This document shows positions 11,201 through 24,745 of a stretch of DNA of 64,000 nt, one piece after another. The number at the start of each line of letters is the position of its first letter. Position 1 is the stretch's first letter. This DNA is from Phylloscopus collybita (lineage: Eukaryota > Chordata > Aves > Passeriformes > Phylloscopidae): positions 19,387,001-19,451,000 of the forward strand of contig JAJNNQ010000018.1 of NCBI GenBank assembly GCA_027886175.1. The letters run 5' to 3'. A program made the translations under genes and the position numbers. Below the pieces are notes generated by a model. That model saw only the letters and a program-made list of their open reading frames with translations, was not told where the DNA came from and ran no database searches.

Positions 11201-14200
11201 TGGTCTCTGAATTGTTATTCTATATTTGTTCTAGTGAATGGACTACTTAAAATAACTGCCATGGCAGGCCTTCTTTGGCATAGCTACTCATTCCTGCAGT
11301 AGAAACAGAGACCTGACTGGAATGGAGGATAGAGCTTCTCTGTCAGCCCTAGAAGCAGCTCTTTCAAAGCAGAAATGAGATGCCGCAGTGTAATATGGAA
11401 AAGGTAGAACCGAGAAATTTAAAACCGTCTGAAAAACGTCTGAAAAAAACTGTCTGTTCTGATATTCCCTATGAAAACTTAAATTCACCAAGTTTCCCCT
11501 GAACTGACCGTGGTATCTTGTGTAAGAGACATCCCTAAAGATACTGAGATCCAGAATCACCCTTGCAAGATGCCTTCTCCTCTCAGTTGGCTGCTGGAAG
11601 AATGAAGGCTTTTTATAGTGATTCCATTATTAAAAGTTGTGAACCTGGATGGAAACAATTTGGGTCTGAATCTGAAGAATCACATCGCTTCCTTTAGTCA
11701 CTTATCTCCAAATTTCTTCCAGTGCTTTTTCACTTTCTCTCCAAGAATTGTGTACTTAATTTCTAACCAGAATTCTCTTGTCCTCAACATTCAATCCTTA
11801 GTTAAGATAGTGTTCTCCTAAGAGTTTGTATAAACCTTTATTGTCAGGTATTGTCTGTGAAGGTTACCATATATCATAGGTTCATCTATGAGAGCCACAC
11901 ACTTCTACTTATACACTATATATAGACTAGACATTTTAGAAATTGTATTTCTGCTTCTTTATTTACACTTAGAATTTCCATGCAAAGGCTTAAAATAAAA
12001 GAATTAGAAAAGTTATTTCATTAATAATCTCATTTAGATTACCTCTAAGTGCATCTTCTGCCCACAAAACAGGCTCAGTCCAATGTTTTCTGAAGACTAA
12101 GGGCTTTTTGCATAATTTATTAATATACATTTGTTAAATCAGATTGTGACATGACTGGAAACAGGAAATCCTGTTTTCTACTCTCTTTATGGTAGTTTCC
12201 ATGTATTTTTCATTCCAGTGAGTTCTTTTTCATTTCAGCAGGGCTCAAAGACTATTTTTACAATCTCATGAACACACTGTTTACTAAATCATTAATACAA
12301 AACATGTTTCAAAAACACAATGAGTTTTCCAAAACACATTTTCAGAGGGGATGAGGAGACAGCATTTTCTTCAAAACTTGTTGTTAGAAAGAAATTCAGA
12401 GGGCGGTTCTGTACAACTTCAGAGGACAAACAGATGTCAAAAATCAAGACTTTTGTATGCCACTTCAAAATAAATAAGGAACAATAGCATCATCCCCTAT
12501 GTTCTTCCTCTTCATTCTCTTTTTATTCTATCAGAAGAATTCTTGATGATTTCCTCCTTGTGGAGGTTAGTGTTAAGACTACACTTACCCCCACTCTCTT
12601 TGAAAATGAAGAAAGTCTCTTGATTCTTGAGAAGAGTTCACTACAAAGTATTAATGTCACTGATGAATTTGACCAGATACAGGTGGAAAAGGACAGGAAA
12701 AAAAAAAAGCATTTGGGAAAAAATGAAAACTCAAGAACAGGTTGATAGTTAAGTTTGTAACAGGAAAAAATGGATGGAAAGTAAAGACTGTAAACCTTTT
12801 CCCTATACCTTACAACTGTGGAAGAGCTGCATTACTTTCCTTGATTTCACCTTGAGTTGTAAAATAGATTGGGGGTATTTTTAAATAATGCTTTTCAGGT
12901 GTTAGGTACCTTCAGTTATATTAAACCATGTAGAAAGATGTAAAGATATTATTGAAGGGGCCTTTTTTACCATTAGTGTTCAAGAATTTACATTTTTTAA
13001 GTTTTTGAGGCACTTATTTCTGTGATAACAGGTGTTTGGATCATCTTAGCCGCAAAAGCTGGGTGTTGTACACATTACAGTGCATGTGTGTTCTAAAACT
13101 GTGTGTGTGCATTTTAATACTGATTGAAAACTTCAGTGTTTATTGAAGTCTTTGAAATTGAAATAAATTTTTTTAAGGAATAGATAACATAGAGGTAATA
13201 ACATTTAACTGAATCAATGGAGTATGAAGTAATGGGAAAGTGTGATTTTCACTCTGTGGAGTATTTCTGATATTGGCTTTTTTCATACAGATAGCTTAGG
13301 GAAGATATCCAAAGACCACCACTTACCTTGGCAAAAACCCTCAAGCAAACTAAACTGTTCTAGATTTAAACTCCGATGGCACTAGAAAGTGCCAGTTTAT
13401 CATCTAACTCTCCCTGCATACTTTAGCATGATTTCGGTAATGGGTTCATGAGCATCAGCTGCAGGAGTGAATTGTATTAATCACTCCATCAACACTGATG
13501 CTCTAGTTTCTTTTCGGTGCTCCTTATAGGAGTTGGAGGACAGAATTTTGCCCACTTTTGATATGCAATTCACAGTGGCCTTTGGGCAGTAATATGATGG
13601 AATTACATCCAAATGCAGGAAGCTGAGCAAAACCACAGAATTTGTAATTCCTCTGTCTCAGCAAAAGTATAAATTTAAATACAAATGTAAATGCATTCCT
13701 AAATAATGATGCCTTTGTTAATTTGAGCTGCAATGAAGATGACAAATTTTAATGAATGGTATGATTATCCTCCCTCCAAATGTATTATTCAAACCACTTT
13801 ATTTTTCATTGTTCACTAAGCAGTACTGGAATTAAAGAAACTATAAACATCTTTCATCTAGAAAAAAAGATTTTTTACAAGCAGAATATTTGAATTTTTT
13901 TTGCTTTTTCCAGTTTGCTTTTAAGAGTCTTAGTGGATAGAGATTAAGCAACTTTTCCCTAAAAATTATTCTATATTCTAGTTGAAGCAACTTCAACATG
14001 TTTCTTTTTCTTTCTTCTCAGTTTTGTCCTACTAATATCAGTCTTCCAGACATCAGAGTTGTAAGTAGGCTAGATTGTAAATCCTTGGACATAGGCTTAA
14101 TGGTTGAAAGAGTTCTTCTCACAGCATCTAGACCTTTAGCCTAATAGTCTACAGAGGTATGGAGGTTGTGTAGAATGTCATATTTCAATTTTCTTATGTG

Positions 14201-15948
14201 ATCCCTTTGCCAACCTGTGTAGTGGAAGTTCCCTATGAAAGAGCCTTGTTAGTACAATACTTACAAGATCACATTTTAACAAGTGTTTGTTACTACTTTT
14301 GTAATGTAATTTATTTTGTTGATTGCATTAAGTTTCCTGCTTGCAACTCTTCATTAGTTGCCTTTTGTTAGACCACTTACTAGAATTTTAATCATCTGTA
14401 AACTTTGGGTCTGTATAAACCTATTTGACTACAATGTTAGACCATTAACTCAGCAACAGCTTCTCTCCTGACTAAAACTCCTGGGCCACACTGTACATGA
14501 GAACACTGTGTCACTCTTTGTGGCTCCTGTGAACCCCTCCTCCCTGGAAATTGATCTATTATCTCTGACATAAAAAGTAGCATATAGGATACAATAGAAG
14601 CATCTCTCCAGAAACAAAACAAAACTGAACAATACAACAAAACCCCATCAAATCCCAACAAAAAAAGAGGGAATATTTGGAATATATGCAAAATATATTT
14701 CTTTTCCCTTAGTATTTTGCACACACATACTTAGTTTTGCTTACATCAAATTCCTCAGGACTGATTTAAACAGCTAAGAAAGAATCAGACAGGACAATCT
14801 GAAATGCTTCACATGTTTTTGTTTAGACAGCTCTTTGGTCTAGAGGTACCAAAGTCATTGTCAAAGTAGTCCATTCCACACTTTTCTACCTATCAGCTAC
14901 CCTTCGTGAGCAGTACTGAGATCCTTCATAGAATAATGAGATCTTTAATTTCACTACACACCTGAAATGCAGGTCAGTGCCATAGGTGACTGGCTGAAAT
15001 GTGTGTACAAGCTAAGAATTGTGTTTCCTTTTGCACTTTTGTGAAGACAGCAAAACAATTTCAACCTGAAGAAAATCAGAACCTAAACCAAATCAAACCC
15101 ACACCTCTTCAGCTTTTAAACCAAAATTGCCCTTGCCATGTTGATTTTTTAATTAATCACTTAATGCCTTTGAGGTTTTATGTGCTTCTGTTCATAGCAT
15201 ATGCAAACTTTTCATAAAGTTGCCTATTTCATACTAGCACTGCAGTTATGGCCTTTTTCTGTTCCAGAGGAAAGAAAGGTTATTGTTTCTCCATCTTTTA
15301 GTCCTCAAGAGTTCAAATTTTATGTACTTTTACTGAAAAAAAAGCATTAAAATTTTTCTTTTTTCTTTGAGAACCTTATAGAAAGTAATTTTTTGTTAAG
15401 GAGAAGGGGAGGAGCAGCCTGTCCTTCAGAAGAGAGAGGCTCTTTATATGAGAGGGAGCTCTTACAAAGGGCAAGTTCCATTTGGCTTGTTTCCTAGGTA
15501 TGAGATGAAACAAGCCATGTTGCTTCAGGCAGATGAAAGCTGGGAAAGAGATGGGGGTTGGTTCTGACCCCAGTTCCTACTTGTCAAAAATGTGTGATTT
15601 TTTTCTCTATTTAAAAATATTATAAAGAGCAGAGGGGGGGCGGGTGAAAAATGGAGGAAGAAAGCCAAAAAAAGTCAGCTATTTTCTGGCAGGTTAGCCA
15701 TCAAGTTTCATCATGAGAATGACTGTAATGGTATGATACCAACCCTGCAATGTGGAATGCAAAAATGCCTTTTACTGAGACTGCCCAATTTTTTTGAACG
15801 GCCTGTGTGCCAAGAGGCACTCCAGGAAACTGTTTAATACTGCAATCTTAAGGCAAAATATATTATTTTAACTTTTTTCTTCAACATAAACCTTTAACAC
15901 CACCTTAAGGAGAAGATTATTTAAAAAATGTAATGTGATGTGATTGAG
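8275..15948. other. AT-rich non-coding DNA, no gene seen
   Basis: Only short chance frames are present. Small low-complexity pieces include TA-rich DNA at 8905-8965, an AAT/TAA repeat at about 9755-9775 and a TA run at about 10036-10052. The segment 10150-10430 is richer in G and C and holds a CCAAT motif near 10354. It has some look of an old LTR, but I cannot match it to a family. 11270-11590 is a similar unclassified patch with a 90-codon minus-strand frame and no recognisable product. Confidence 0.5.

Positions 15949-15980
<32 letters not shown>
15949..15980. repeat. Compound microsatellite (AT)n(GT)n
   Basis: About 11 AT units run directly into five GT units. It is a typical dinucleotide microsatellite, likely variable in length. 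Confidence 0.9.
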
Positions 15981-17813
15981 ATATTTATATATAATTTGAG
16001 CTTCATTTTTAGGTAGGTGCTCAGACCTACTACAGGATGGACAGCACTTCTTTCTGAGAGAGCTCTGACAGATTAAAAAATGCAGGATCAGACCCAAAAT
16101 CTATCAGATTATCGTTGTTCTTTATCATATTCCATAGTCCTTATTCAGTGAAATGCACCAATCTCACCTGGTATCTAAACTACAACTCTAACAAGTAACT
16201 AGGGAAGAATGTTACTTGCTCTGAGTATATTCCCCTCCTGTGAGAGATCCAGCTTAATGCTTAATAATCCTTTTGTATCTAAGGTTCGTGATGTCTTTGC
16301 TTGAAGAAAACTTTGGCAGAAATCACTAGCATTAAACTTGTAACTTAAGAAATAACATAGTTACAGTAACATTTATATCTTGAAAGCCTGTACAAATTGT
16401 CAAGTTAACAAGATGAACAAAACATTTATTCTGAGAGAGATTTTCTCCTTCACAAAAAATCTCAGTGTTGCATGTCATCTTTGTCTCTTGTGAATTTACG
16501 TTCCACAGCTTATTCTTTGTATAAAATAAGCAATCCCAGGGAAGTCATTAGGAAGTAGGAATATTATAATGTTTGTCTAAAGCCAGAGTTTGCAATTTTA
16601 TTGCTGCCTATTAGAGGTGTGAAAAATGGTAACTTTGCCCAAACTCAAGCACTATTAGAAAATGTTGATAGCTGAACATATCCATTTTTAGTTCCAGCAT
16701 GTTCTGCTGTGTAATTTCTTACCAATTTTTCATGTGTGTGCTTTGTTCTTTATCTACCTGCAACTTGAATAGAGAATACAGGTATTTGGTGGAAAGTTAT
16801 AGTAAATAGTTAAATATTGGCAGTCAGAAAAGGAACTATCAAATATGGCTAGAATAGAATATCTACATATATATCACCTATAAAGACATAATTACTTTAT
16901 GACTCACTGAAATTGTATAATATGTCTCACAAAACTCAGTATCATCAATATTTTTAAATTAAATCTTCATCAGGTGGATTATAACATCTTAGAGGTATCA
17001 ATTGCTTTTGAGAGCTTAAGAAGCTTGTTCTGTGCAAAGCCTCTCTAGCTATGCTAACTCTTGGAAAAGTTGCAGTCATTTGCATTTGGTATGACTACTT
17101 CTTTTATCATGAGTTGTGAAAAATAATCAGTATCACAAAGTCAGTATTTTTAGCAAAACCTCTATTTGCTTTCTGAAACCCACATCAGAAAAATAGGTGG
17201 CTAATTATCAGAAAAATTAGTTCTACTGGACATTTCCAAATTCTGCAAGAGATATTTAGTGCACTCCTTTAACTTCTTGATACTGAAAATCAGTTTAATC
17301 TTCTGAAGCTCAGACTGAATCTGAACTTCCAGACACTTTGGAAAGTAACAGACTAGATATGGTCATGTATTAGTCAGAAGTCCTATTTATTAAAAAGACA
17401 GACAAAATATAATAATAAGATGAATAAGTAATATGCCCCCAAATAAATGTGTGGATTTGAGCATTAGTTTGATAAGATGATAGGATGATAGAGAACCAAT
17501 TAACTGAAGAGAAAAAAATAACAACTCCACCAATATTCCTGTGAAGAAAAAAATCCCTTGTCAGAAAAGGTTTTTTTTTTCTCCCAAGTTTTAAAAAATC
17601 TCATCTCTCAATCCAAATATACTTCTAATAATCCCTAGGAATACTTTTATACATGGATTTCAGTTCAGACTTTTTAGCATTAATACTAATTAAGTCATCT
17701 ATGATTTTTTGAATCCCTATTCTCTGGAAAATTAGAAAATGCTCAGATAGGATTCATCTGTCACAAAATTAATTCTCATTTTTTTTCCAGATCCATACAA
17801 ACACGAAAGGGCT
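15981..17813. other. AT-rich non-coding DNA, no gene seen
   Basis: No open frame of note and no recognisable element. 16530-16640 is less repetitive and more balanced in composition, but that alone is not evidence of function. Confidence 0.5.
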
Positions 17814-17915
17814 GGGGTTTTTTTGTTTTGTTTTGTTGGGTTTTTTTGTTTGTGGTTTTGGGTTTTTTTTCCATTTTTAAATCTATTTTATATATGTTAT
17901 ATATGTTATATATTC
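17814..17915. repeat. T/G-rich simple tract plus a 9-base AT-rich tandem
   Basis: 17814-17877 consists of T runs separated by one to four G (TTTTG and TTTG units). It is followed at about 17890-17915 by a short tandem of TATATGTTA. Both are low-complexity DNA. Confidence 0.85.
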
Positions 17916-20900
17916 TGGTTAATAAAAACATGTTTCTGCCACATGTCTAGGGGACATCAGACACCACAGCTTGTGTACTAGATCCATGAGGAGATATCTT
18001 ATCTGATGGGAAGAGGAATTCCAGGTTGCATGGTAAAAGCATGACACAACTGGTCAGAAATCATGCTACCTACTTTTTAATTATGGCTCCTCCACCTACC
18101 AGCTCCATATCATGGAATGACTTGACTCAAGACTTAAAAGGCATTGATAAAACTCTGATACACAAGGCTGGGTGAATATAAATACTAGAAGCTGTTCCGA
18201 ACTGTGTGTGATTGACATTCTACTGCTGTAAACCAACACAGAACAGCAAAGGTTCTCAAGGGGGCATGCCCTAGTAAGGCACTATTGACCGCTGGAGTGC
18301 CTGAGCAAGGAAGAGAGGGGAGGCTAGAGAGGTTAGGTCTAGCCCATAACTGGGTCAGACAGAGCAGCTGGATCTCTTGAATGTCAAAGAAGATGGTCAG
18401 AGTAGGCACAAGGAAAAATCAGATGGCAGTGCTCACTCTGGAGAATGCAGCTGGGCAGGGGGAACTGGATGCAGTGTTTTGCATGTTTGTTTGTCTCCTC
18501 CACAAAAGAAAGACTTCAAATAATTTAGGAATGGCTGTGCTATAGTTCTTCCTTGAAAGGAATACAGGGAAAGAGATTAGTTTTCTCATGTAGTATGGAA
18601 GTGACCCTCTGTACCCTTTACCTCTGCATGAGCAGAGCATGCTGGTGCTTAGATAGACTTTTTCAGCCTGTCTGAAGAGAAGGGCTTCTACACTCCTGTA
18701 AAAAATATGGAAGACGGTGTCAAGAATATGATCAAGGACTTTTTCCCCCCTTAAAAAGAAGAAAGTAGTACTTGTGATTTCTTTATTTTCATACGAAAAT
18801 CAATCATAATGACCGAGAAAAAGGATGGTATCTAGAATTTGTTCTTGCTAAACTGCTAAAAACTTGACGTAGATTATTGATTTATATAGTTGTGAAGATA
18901 TCCATTTTTCACTATTCAGTAAATAAATATATTGCAATACTGTTGCATCCCTGGACGCATAAAGTAGTCTTAGTTAATTAATAATGAAGAGAGTGCATAT
19001 ATGCTTTTCTTTTTATGTGACATTTATCATAAAAAAATATTAAATAGTTAAAGTTGTCTAAGTCCTCTCCAGTTGAAAGACAAATGTAATTATTGACTAG
19101 AATTAGATGTACAAGATATATATGCAAATTTATGTGTACAAGAATGTATCGTGCAGAATTTCAAACAACTAAACTCCTGGAGTAGTGCAATAAACTTACA
19201 AATATGTTGAGTTTCAGGAGAATCTTTCCTTAGCTAAGACTGTATTTCTTTAATTTACTCACCTTAGATACATTTGTCACCATGGATACTTGGCTTCTGT
19301 TTTCCAAGTATACCAAATGATTCCTTTTTCATATACTGAAAACTATACACAGAGGTAGACATTCAACTATGACAACCAACTAACTAAGCACGATAAACCA
19401 GACTTTCAATATTAATGTAGACAGCAAAACAACATCCAAGGATAAATTGTTCTCATTGCATGTTTCAGATGAAAGGCTTGGAATATCTTATATATCAGAG
19501 ACTGGGACAAAACCCTTTGTAGATATCTGATACTTTGGCCACAGGGGTAATATCTGTGCCACCTGCATCTTACTTCTGTGTTTCAAATCTTTGTTGGTCC
19601 CAGGACAGCAGAGGAATAAGAGCAACTAGACTTGAAAGGAGAGGAGGGAGTCAGCTGCAAATGACAACGGTATAAAGAACTATCTTAGCTACAGTAATTT
19701 ATCAGAAGAATGAAGAAGTTTCAGCATCCTCCTCTCAATACCACCAGCTGTGTCAGAGCAGACAGCCTTTGCCATCAAGATCTTTGCAAAACACTGCTTA
19801 CAGTGAAAGTGTGTGTGGGAGTGGGGAATAAAAAAGGGTCTACTGCATTTGATATAGTCACCACAACTAGTTCTGCTCCTAGGTTGTACTTTCTCCTCAT
19901 GAGCCTCAATCACAAGCTGGTCCGGGCAAAGGAAAAATGGATTATAAATTCTAAAGAGAAGATGCCTTCTAGAGACTAAATATTCTTCTCTTAGTTTTTC
20001 AAAGAGAACAAGATTTCCCAAAAGTTATAACCCCTGTTATATTTTTGGCTGAAAACTACTGTCATTTCTCTTCAGATCTAGAAGAAAACTAAAGCTTTTG
20101 CGGAAAGAACTAAAACTAAATTTTAGAGAATCATACAGGATACAGTTGCAGTTTGTTGTATTTAGTAGTTTCAGATGAAACTGAACATATCAACGACACT
20201 GTTGAGAAGAGATAGAAGGGCATTATTTTTTTGCTATGTATTTTTTAGGTAGAATGGTATGCTTTCTAGAGGGTGAAAAATACTAGAGCCACTTCATAGT
20301 ACTGTTAAATGGGTACTTCAGTGTTACTTTGCTTCTCTTGCATTTCCTTGGATCTCTTCGTTTGAACCCAATCTAGGCTAGCCACAGTAAAAATTTCTCA
20401 AAGGCATTAAGTGAGCCTGGTGTCACTGTAACTCTCCAGCCTCTCAGATGTACTTCCAGCTGACCATTACGATAATAATGCCTATATGGTACAGGAGCTT
20501 TTGGAGCAGAACAAAACTGCCTTTGTAACAGTGTTGCTGCTGTACAGCCAGGCACTAGTCCCCAAAAATACACCTGGGCCTGCTTTCCCTGCCCTGTGTG
20601 TCCTTGTATGACCTAGTGCTGGCAAAGGCTGTCACTTAGCATGGCTAACTGTAGGGCAGACACCTACACTAAATTTCATCTCCTCCTTAAATCAAGATTG
20701 GAGCCCGCTGTTCTAACTCTACACAGTAAAAATAGTTCTCTGCCCCAAAGTACCCAAAAGATGCACTGGGGAAAAAAACCAAAAATACAACATAATTAGC
20801 GTATGGAATTAAAAAAAAAATAAATTATTAACAATACCTAAAACAATGGAAAAAATTCTGGTAACCAAAAATCAGAACCTGAAGATTGCTTTGTAGGTTG

Positions 20901-23684
20901 CCACTGGAGATTAATTAGAGTAGCATGTGTATACTCTGAAAAGTAGAATTCTGCTGAGTGCAGCGACTGTCCACTGCAGCTACTTGATTGAGATATTATA
21001 GTGTAGACACCATAATCTCTTAAAATGTTTAATGATGCATGAGACATGATATGCTTCTGAATTTTGTTAAAGAGCTAAAAAGTCAAGAAATTATAAGAGC
21101 ACTTTAATTATTAACAAGATTGAAATTTTTACTTTTATATAAGCACATCTAGTTATTTGATATTGTCAGATATCTAGTGGCTTGTTGATGCTACAGTAGT
21201 GAAATTAAATTTTTGACTGAAAGGAAAAAAATTCTCCAGAAATCTAAAAGCAATGGAAACTGAAACAATGAATGAGAATGCTAAGTATAAAGCAGTAGAA
21301 AGAAAAAGGGTATGCTCCTATATTTTACTTTAGAAACAGTTGATTTAATAATTAAATTTTTGTTCCTTTTTTTGTCCTACATTTTGAAATGCTAGTTCTA
21401 TTAGTATCCTACTGAATTAAAGAAAATGTAGTCATGCACACAAAACAACTATGAGTTTGTCCATGTGAAGACATTCAAAAAACTTTACAATGTGAATGAA
21501 TCTGTGAATTCATCTTATACTTGCATTTACCTTATACTTGCTTTCAGGAATCAAAAATCTCTGTGGGACCAGATAGAACTTTGAATCTGAATGTTAACGA
21601 ATGCAAGGACTATTATACATTTTAACTTATGTACATGCCTTGATTTAGGCTATAATGGGTTTGCATTATTGTTCCTAACAATTCTAATGCCAACCACCAT
21701 AAAACTGTTAGAAACCTTACTTCTGGGGTGTCAAATAATGGCATAAAAATTCTACAATGTTAAAAAATAATTTGAAATGCTATAATGCAGATTGTAGTCT
21801 CCTTTGGCAATAAAGATCACTGAACTGATTTCACATACTCATGTCAGTTTTTCTCACTGGTTATGATTACACTATTCCTATAGGAGGAAAACCCATTACC
21901 ATTCCACTGTGTCCTTGAGTTAGGGTTTGGATTGGGGCAACAGGATGCAGAATTAGGCAACTGAGATTTGCAGATGTTATAGATTTCATAAGCTGTTTTC
22001 CTCTCTTTTGGACAACCTATGAAACAGAATCAAATAGAACAAATGTAATGGAATCCTTTGAGTTTGGAATGGAGTATATTCAGTGTCACTAAGGCCAAAG
22101 TTGTCTAAGGAACCAATATTGTCTGTTTCTTCCCAGATGTTTCTTCGCTTTGAATTGTTTGTTCATTCTTTAGAGATCACTTATTAATCCCTTCTGAAAT
22201 TCTTTGTTATTTGTTGCTCAAAAGAGTGTTATTGGGAAAAAAAAATTAAAAACCATTTCTTAATACTATTGTTTCTTGAATTCCAAATTCTACTTTAGTA
22301 AAATGCACAAAAGAACATAATAATAGGGCATACAAGGCTTTTCTAAACCACAGCTATGGAAAGGATTTCATGCTTCTTGAACAATTATATGCTAATCCTA
22401 ATTCTAATCCCATAAGGCTTCCATAATTCCATAACCTACTTCAGACATGGCTAACCAAGCAGGATCATCTTCTCATCTCAGGAAGGGATTTACAGAATAA
22501 GGAAATTAAAAATTTCATATAATCAAAATTATTTTTCTTCTATCTACTTATGTATTTTTCTGCCTGTGTTCCAATACTTTTGGAGCATCACTAATAATAA
22601 TAGTCAAAAGTTATTTGTAGTGGTGTTTTAGGATATGAGAAAACTCTCTACAGAGATAGGGAAGTATAGGTAATTTTAATTCATGAATAGTAGGGGTTTT
22701 TCTCCCCTTCAAACTTCTAATGCATCTGAACAATTTTAGTGTCAGAACACAAGACAGCAGCAAAAAGTTGAGTGATCTCATTTATTACAGCAAGTCTTGC
22801 TTTCTGTGTTGGTTGTTTCTTCTTGAAGTGTCAAAATTCCTTTATTCAATCTTCATAAAGGAAAAGCTCAGCTGTGCCTGAGTTAAGAGCTTATGTGTTT
22901 TAGGCTATGTTCTAGAGTTGTAAACCCTGGAGTTTAACTAATGGTGAGAGAGCTAAAGAAATGTCTTATGCTGTTTCTAAACAATATTTTAGCAAATATT
23001 TCATGTAAGATCCACTGTTCTGAAGGTTTTATGACATGAGTTCAGGCCAAAACAGTCAACCTGCCAAGGAAAAACATACATGGTGCTTTTTTTCTTTGTG
23101 ATGTGAACGTGTCTTTTGAACTTTCTTGAATTGTAAAATAAGAGTTTTTCACATATGCCAATATCAGAACAATGAGACAGTCTTGATTGCTCTGAGGAAG
23201 GATTTGAAGGCAGCCACAAAAGTGGCTGCCAGTGAGTGGAACCAGTGGGTGTCCGTGGTAGCCGCTAGTTAGTGTGGGTAAGTGGAGCTGGGCTTTGTGA
23301 ACACACAGCTACGAGTTACTTTCAGTTATCTCAGAGCTAATGTAAATGACAAATTACATGCCTGAACAGGACAATGCCCAATCTAGGTACTCTGTCAGAG
23401 CTATGAACCAGAAACACTCAATCCTGAAAACAGAAAATAGTCTACATATTAAAATTTAATTCTGAGCGAAGCTTTTTAATACCCCCATTGCCCAAGCGTC
23501 TGCCTCAGCTCCACTGACATTGAGAGGCTAACATACCTAAATTCTCTGTGGTGTCAGTGAGACTAAGCCTTATAAACATGTATTTTAAACTATCTCTTGC
23601 ACTGACATGACTCAGCACAATAGCCAAGATCATTCAAATGAAAATAAAATTTAAAACCCCACAATATTATCTTTTGGGGTGTGG
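17916..23684. other. Non-coding DNA, mostly AT-rich, no gene seen
   Basis: Short frames only. 18190-18650 and 19550-20020 are somewhat GC-richer. The latter has a 110-codon minus-strand frame (19689-20021) and an 89-codon plus-strand frame over the same bases, neither resembling a known protein. An 11-base direct repeat CTTATACTTGC occurs twice, 17 bases apart, at 21514 and 21531. Confidence 0.5.
23209..23230. repeat. Perfect hairpin, 9-bp stem, AAAA loop
   Basis: GGCAGCCAC at 23209-23217 and GTGGCTGCC at 23222-23230 are exact reverse complements around AAAA. The stem is GC-rich against an AT-rich background and would be stable as RNA or as a single strand. Confidence 0.85.
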
Positions 23685-23828
23685 GTTTTTTGTTGTTGTT
23701 GTTGTTGGGTGTTTTTTTTTGTTTGTTTGTTTGTTTGGGTTTTTTTTTTGTTTTTTTTTTTTTTTTTTTTTTTTTGTTTTTTTTTTTTTTTTTTGTTTTT
23801 TTGTTTTGTTTGTTTTTTGGTTTTTTTC
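23685..23828. repeat. Long T-rich tract with GTT and GTTT units
   Basis: About 145 bases consist almost only of T and G: (GTT)n, then (GTTT)n, then long T runs with single G. The apparent open frames on both strands here (Phe/Cys-rich plus, Lys/Gln-rich minus) are products of low complexity and not genes. Confidence 0.95.
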
Positions 23829-24040
23829 TGCAACTTGGTATTTATTGCCAGGAAGTGGCAATAATTCAATAAGTACATTTTGGTTTCATTTACTGTGTTG
23901 GGATTTACACTAGAATCAAAGAAGTTTTCAAGCAGTGGCCTATGCTGACTAAAAGAAGGCTGTACTCTTCTCTTGTCTTGGTGTATTTGGACTATGTAGG
24001 AAGGAATACCAAAATTACAATAGATTAGAAAGGCAGAGAG

Positions 24041-24745
24041 TGACTGTGCTGGATTGACTTTTTCTGGTTGTCAGGTGCCTACCAAGCCACTCTATCACTC
24101 CATTCTCCATCAAAAACGGGAAGAAAAATACACTGAAAAGCTCACAGGTCAAGTTAAGAGCAAGGAGAGATCCCTCACTAATTACCTTTGTGGGCTAAAC
24201 AAACTCCGTTTGAGGAAATTAATTTATTATTGCAAATCAAATTCAGAGTAGGATAATGACAGGTAAGAACAAGTCTAAAATCACTCCCTCTCTTCTTGGG
24301 CAGAGTCACTCCTGACTTGTCTTCAGGGTCCTGCTAGGGACTGTCCTGCTCCAACACAGGATCTCCTACAGGGTCACAGCTTCCTTCTGTGCACAGTCAC
24401 ATTCTCCAGTGTGGGGACCTCCGTGGGCTGCTGGGGTACCTCTGCTCTGGGACCTGGAGCATCCTCCCCCATCCTTTTGCACTGATCTTGGTGTCTGCAG
24501 AGTTGTTTCTTTCTCATATTCATTCCTCTCCCTATGCTGCTTTGCACAGTATATTTTTACCCCTTCTTAGACGTGTTGTCACAAGGCTCTGTGACTGATG
24601 GGCTCAGCTTTGGTCAGTGGTGGGTCCCTTTTGGAACTGACTGGACTGGTTCTGTCGGGCATGGGAAAGGCTTCTGGGACTTTCTCATAGAAGCCACTTG
24701 CAGCCTCAATGCTATCAAAACCTTGTCAAATAAACCAAAGACAAT
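24041..24745 (+). mobile_element. Solitary LTR-like high-copy avian repeat, decayed
   Basis: I recognise several stretches in the right order from a very abundant bird repeat. They are a head at 24041-24060 (TGACTGTGCTGGATT), CCAAGCCACTCTATCACTCC near 24083, an AATTAATTTATTATT block near 24218, CTCTGCTCTGGGACCTGGAGC near 24440, and the block from about 24595 (GATGGGCTCAGC, GTCAGTGGTGGGTCCC, GGCATGGGAAAGGCTTCTGG). It begins with TG, has no coding capacity and is about 700 bases long, all consistent with a solo LTR of an old endogenous retrovirus. Assignment to an ERV class is uncertain, and I could not find a clean target-site duplication or a terminal CA. The 69- and 77-codon frames inside it (24389-24598 and 24534-24767) are chance frames. 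Confidence 0.65.

Noticed and set aside
21548..21814. Possible 3' terminal exon: acceptor-like site at 21546-21547, 25 open codons to TAA at 21623-21625, AATAAA at 21809-21814
   Set aside because: 25 codons is far too short to distinguish from chance, no similarity is recognised and no upstream exon is evident.
23638..23913. Phe/Cys-rich and Lys/Gln-rich open frames on both strands
   Set aside because: They translate a T/G simple repeat and do not show coding composition outside it.
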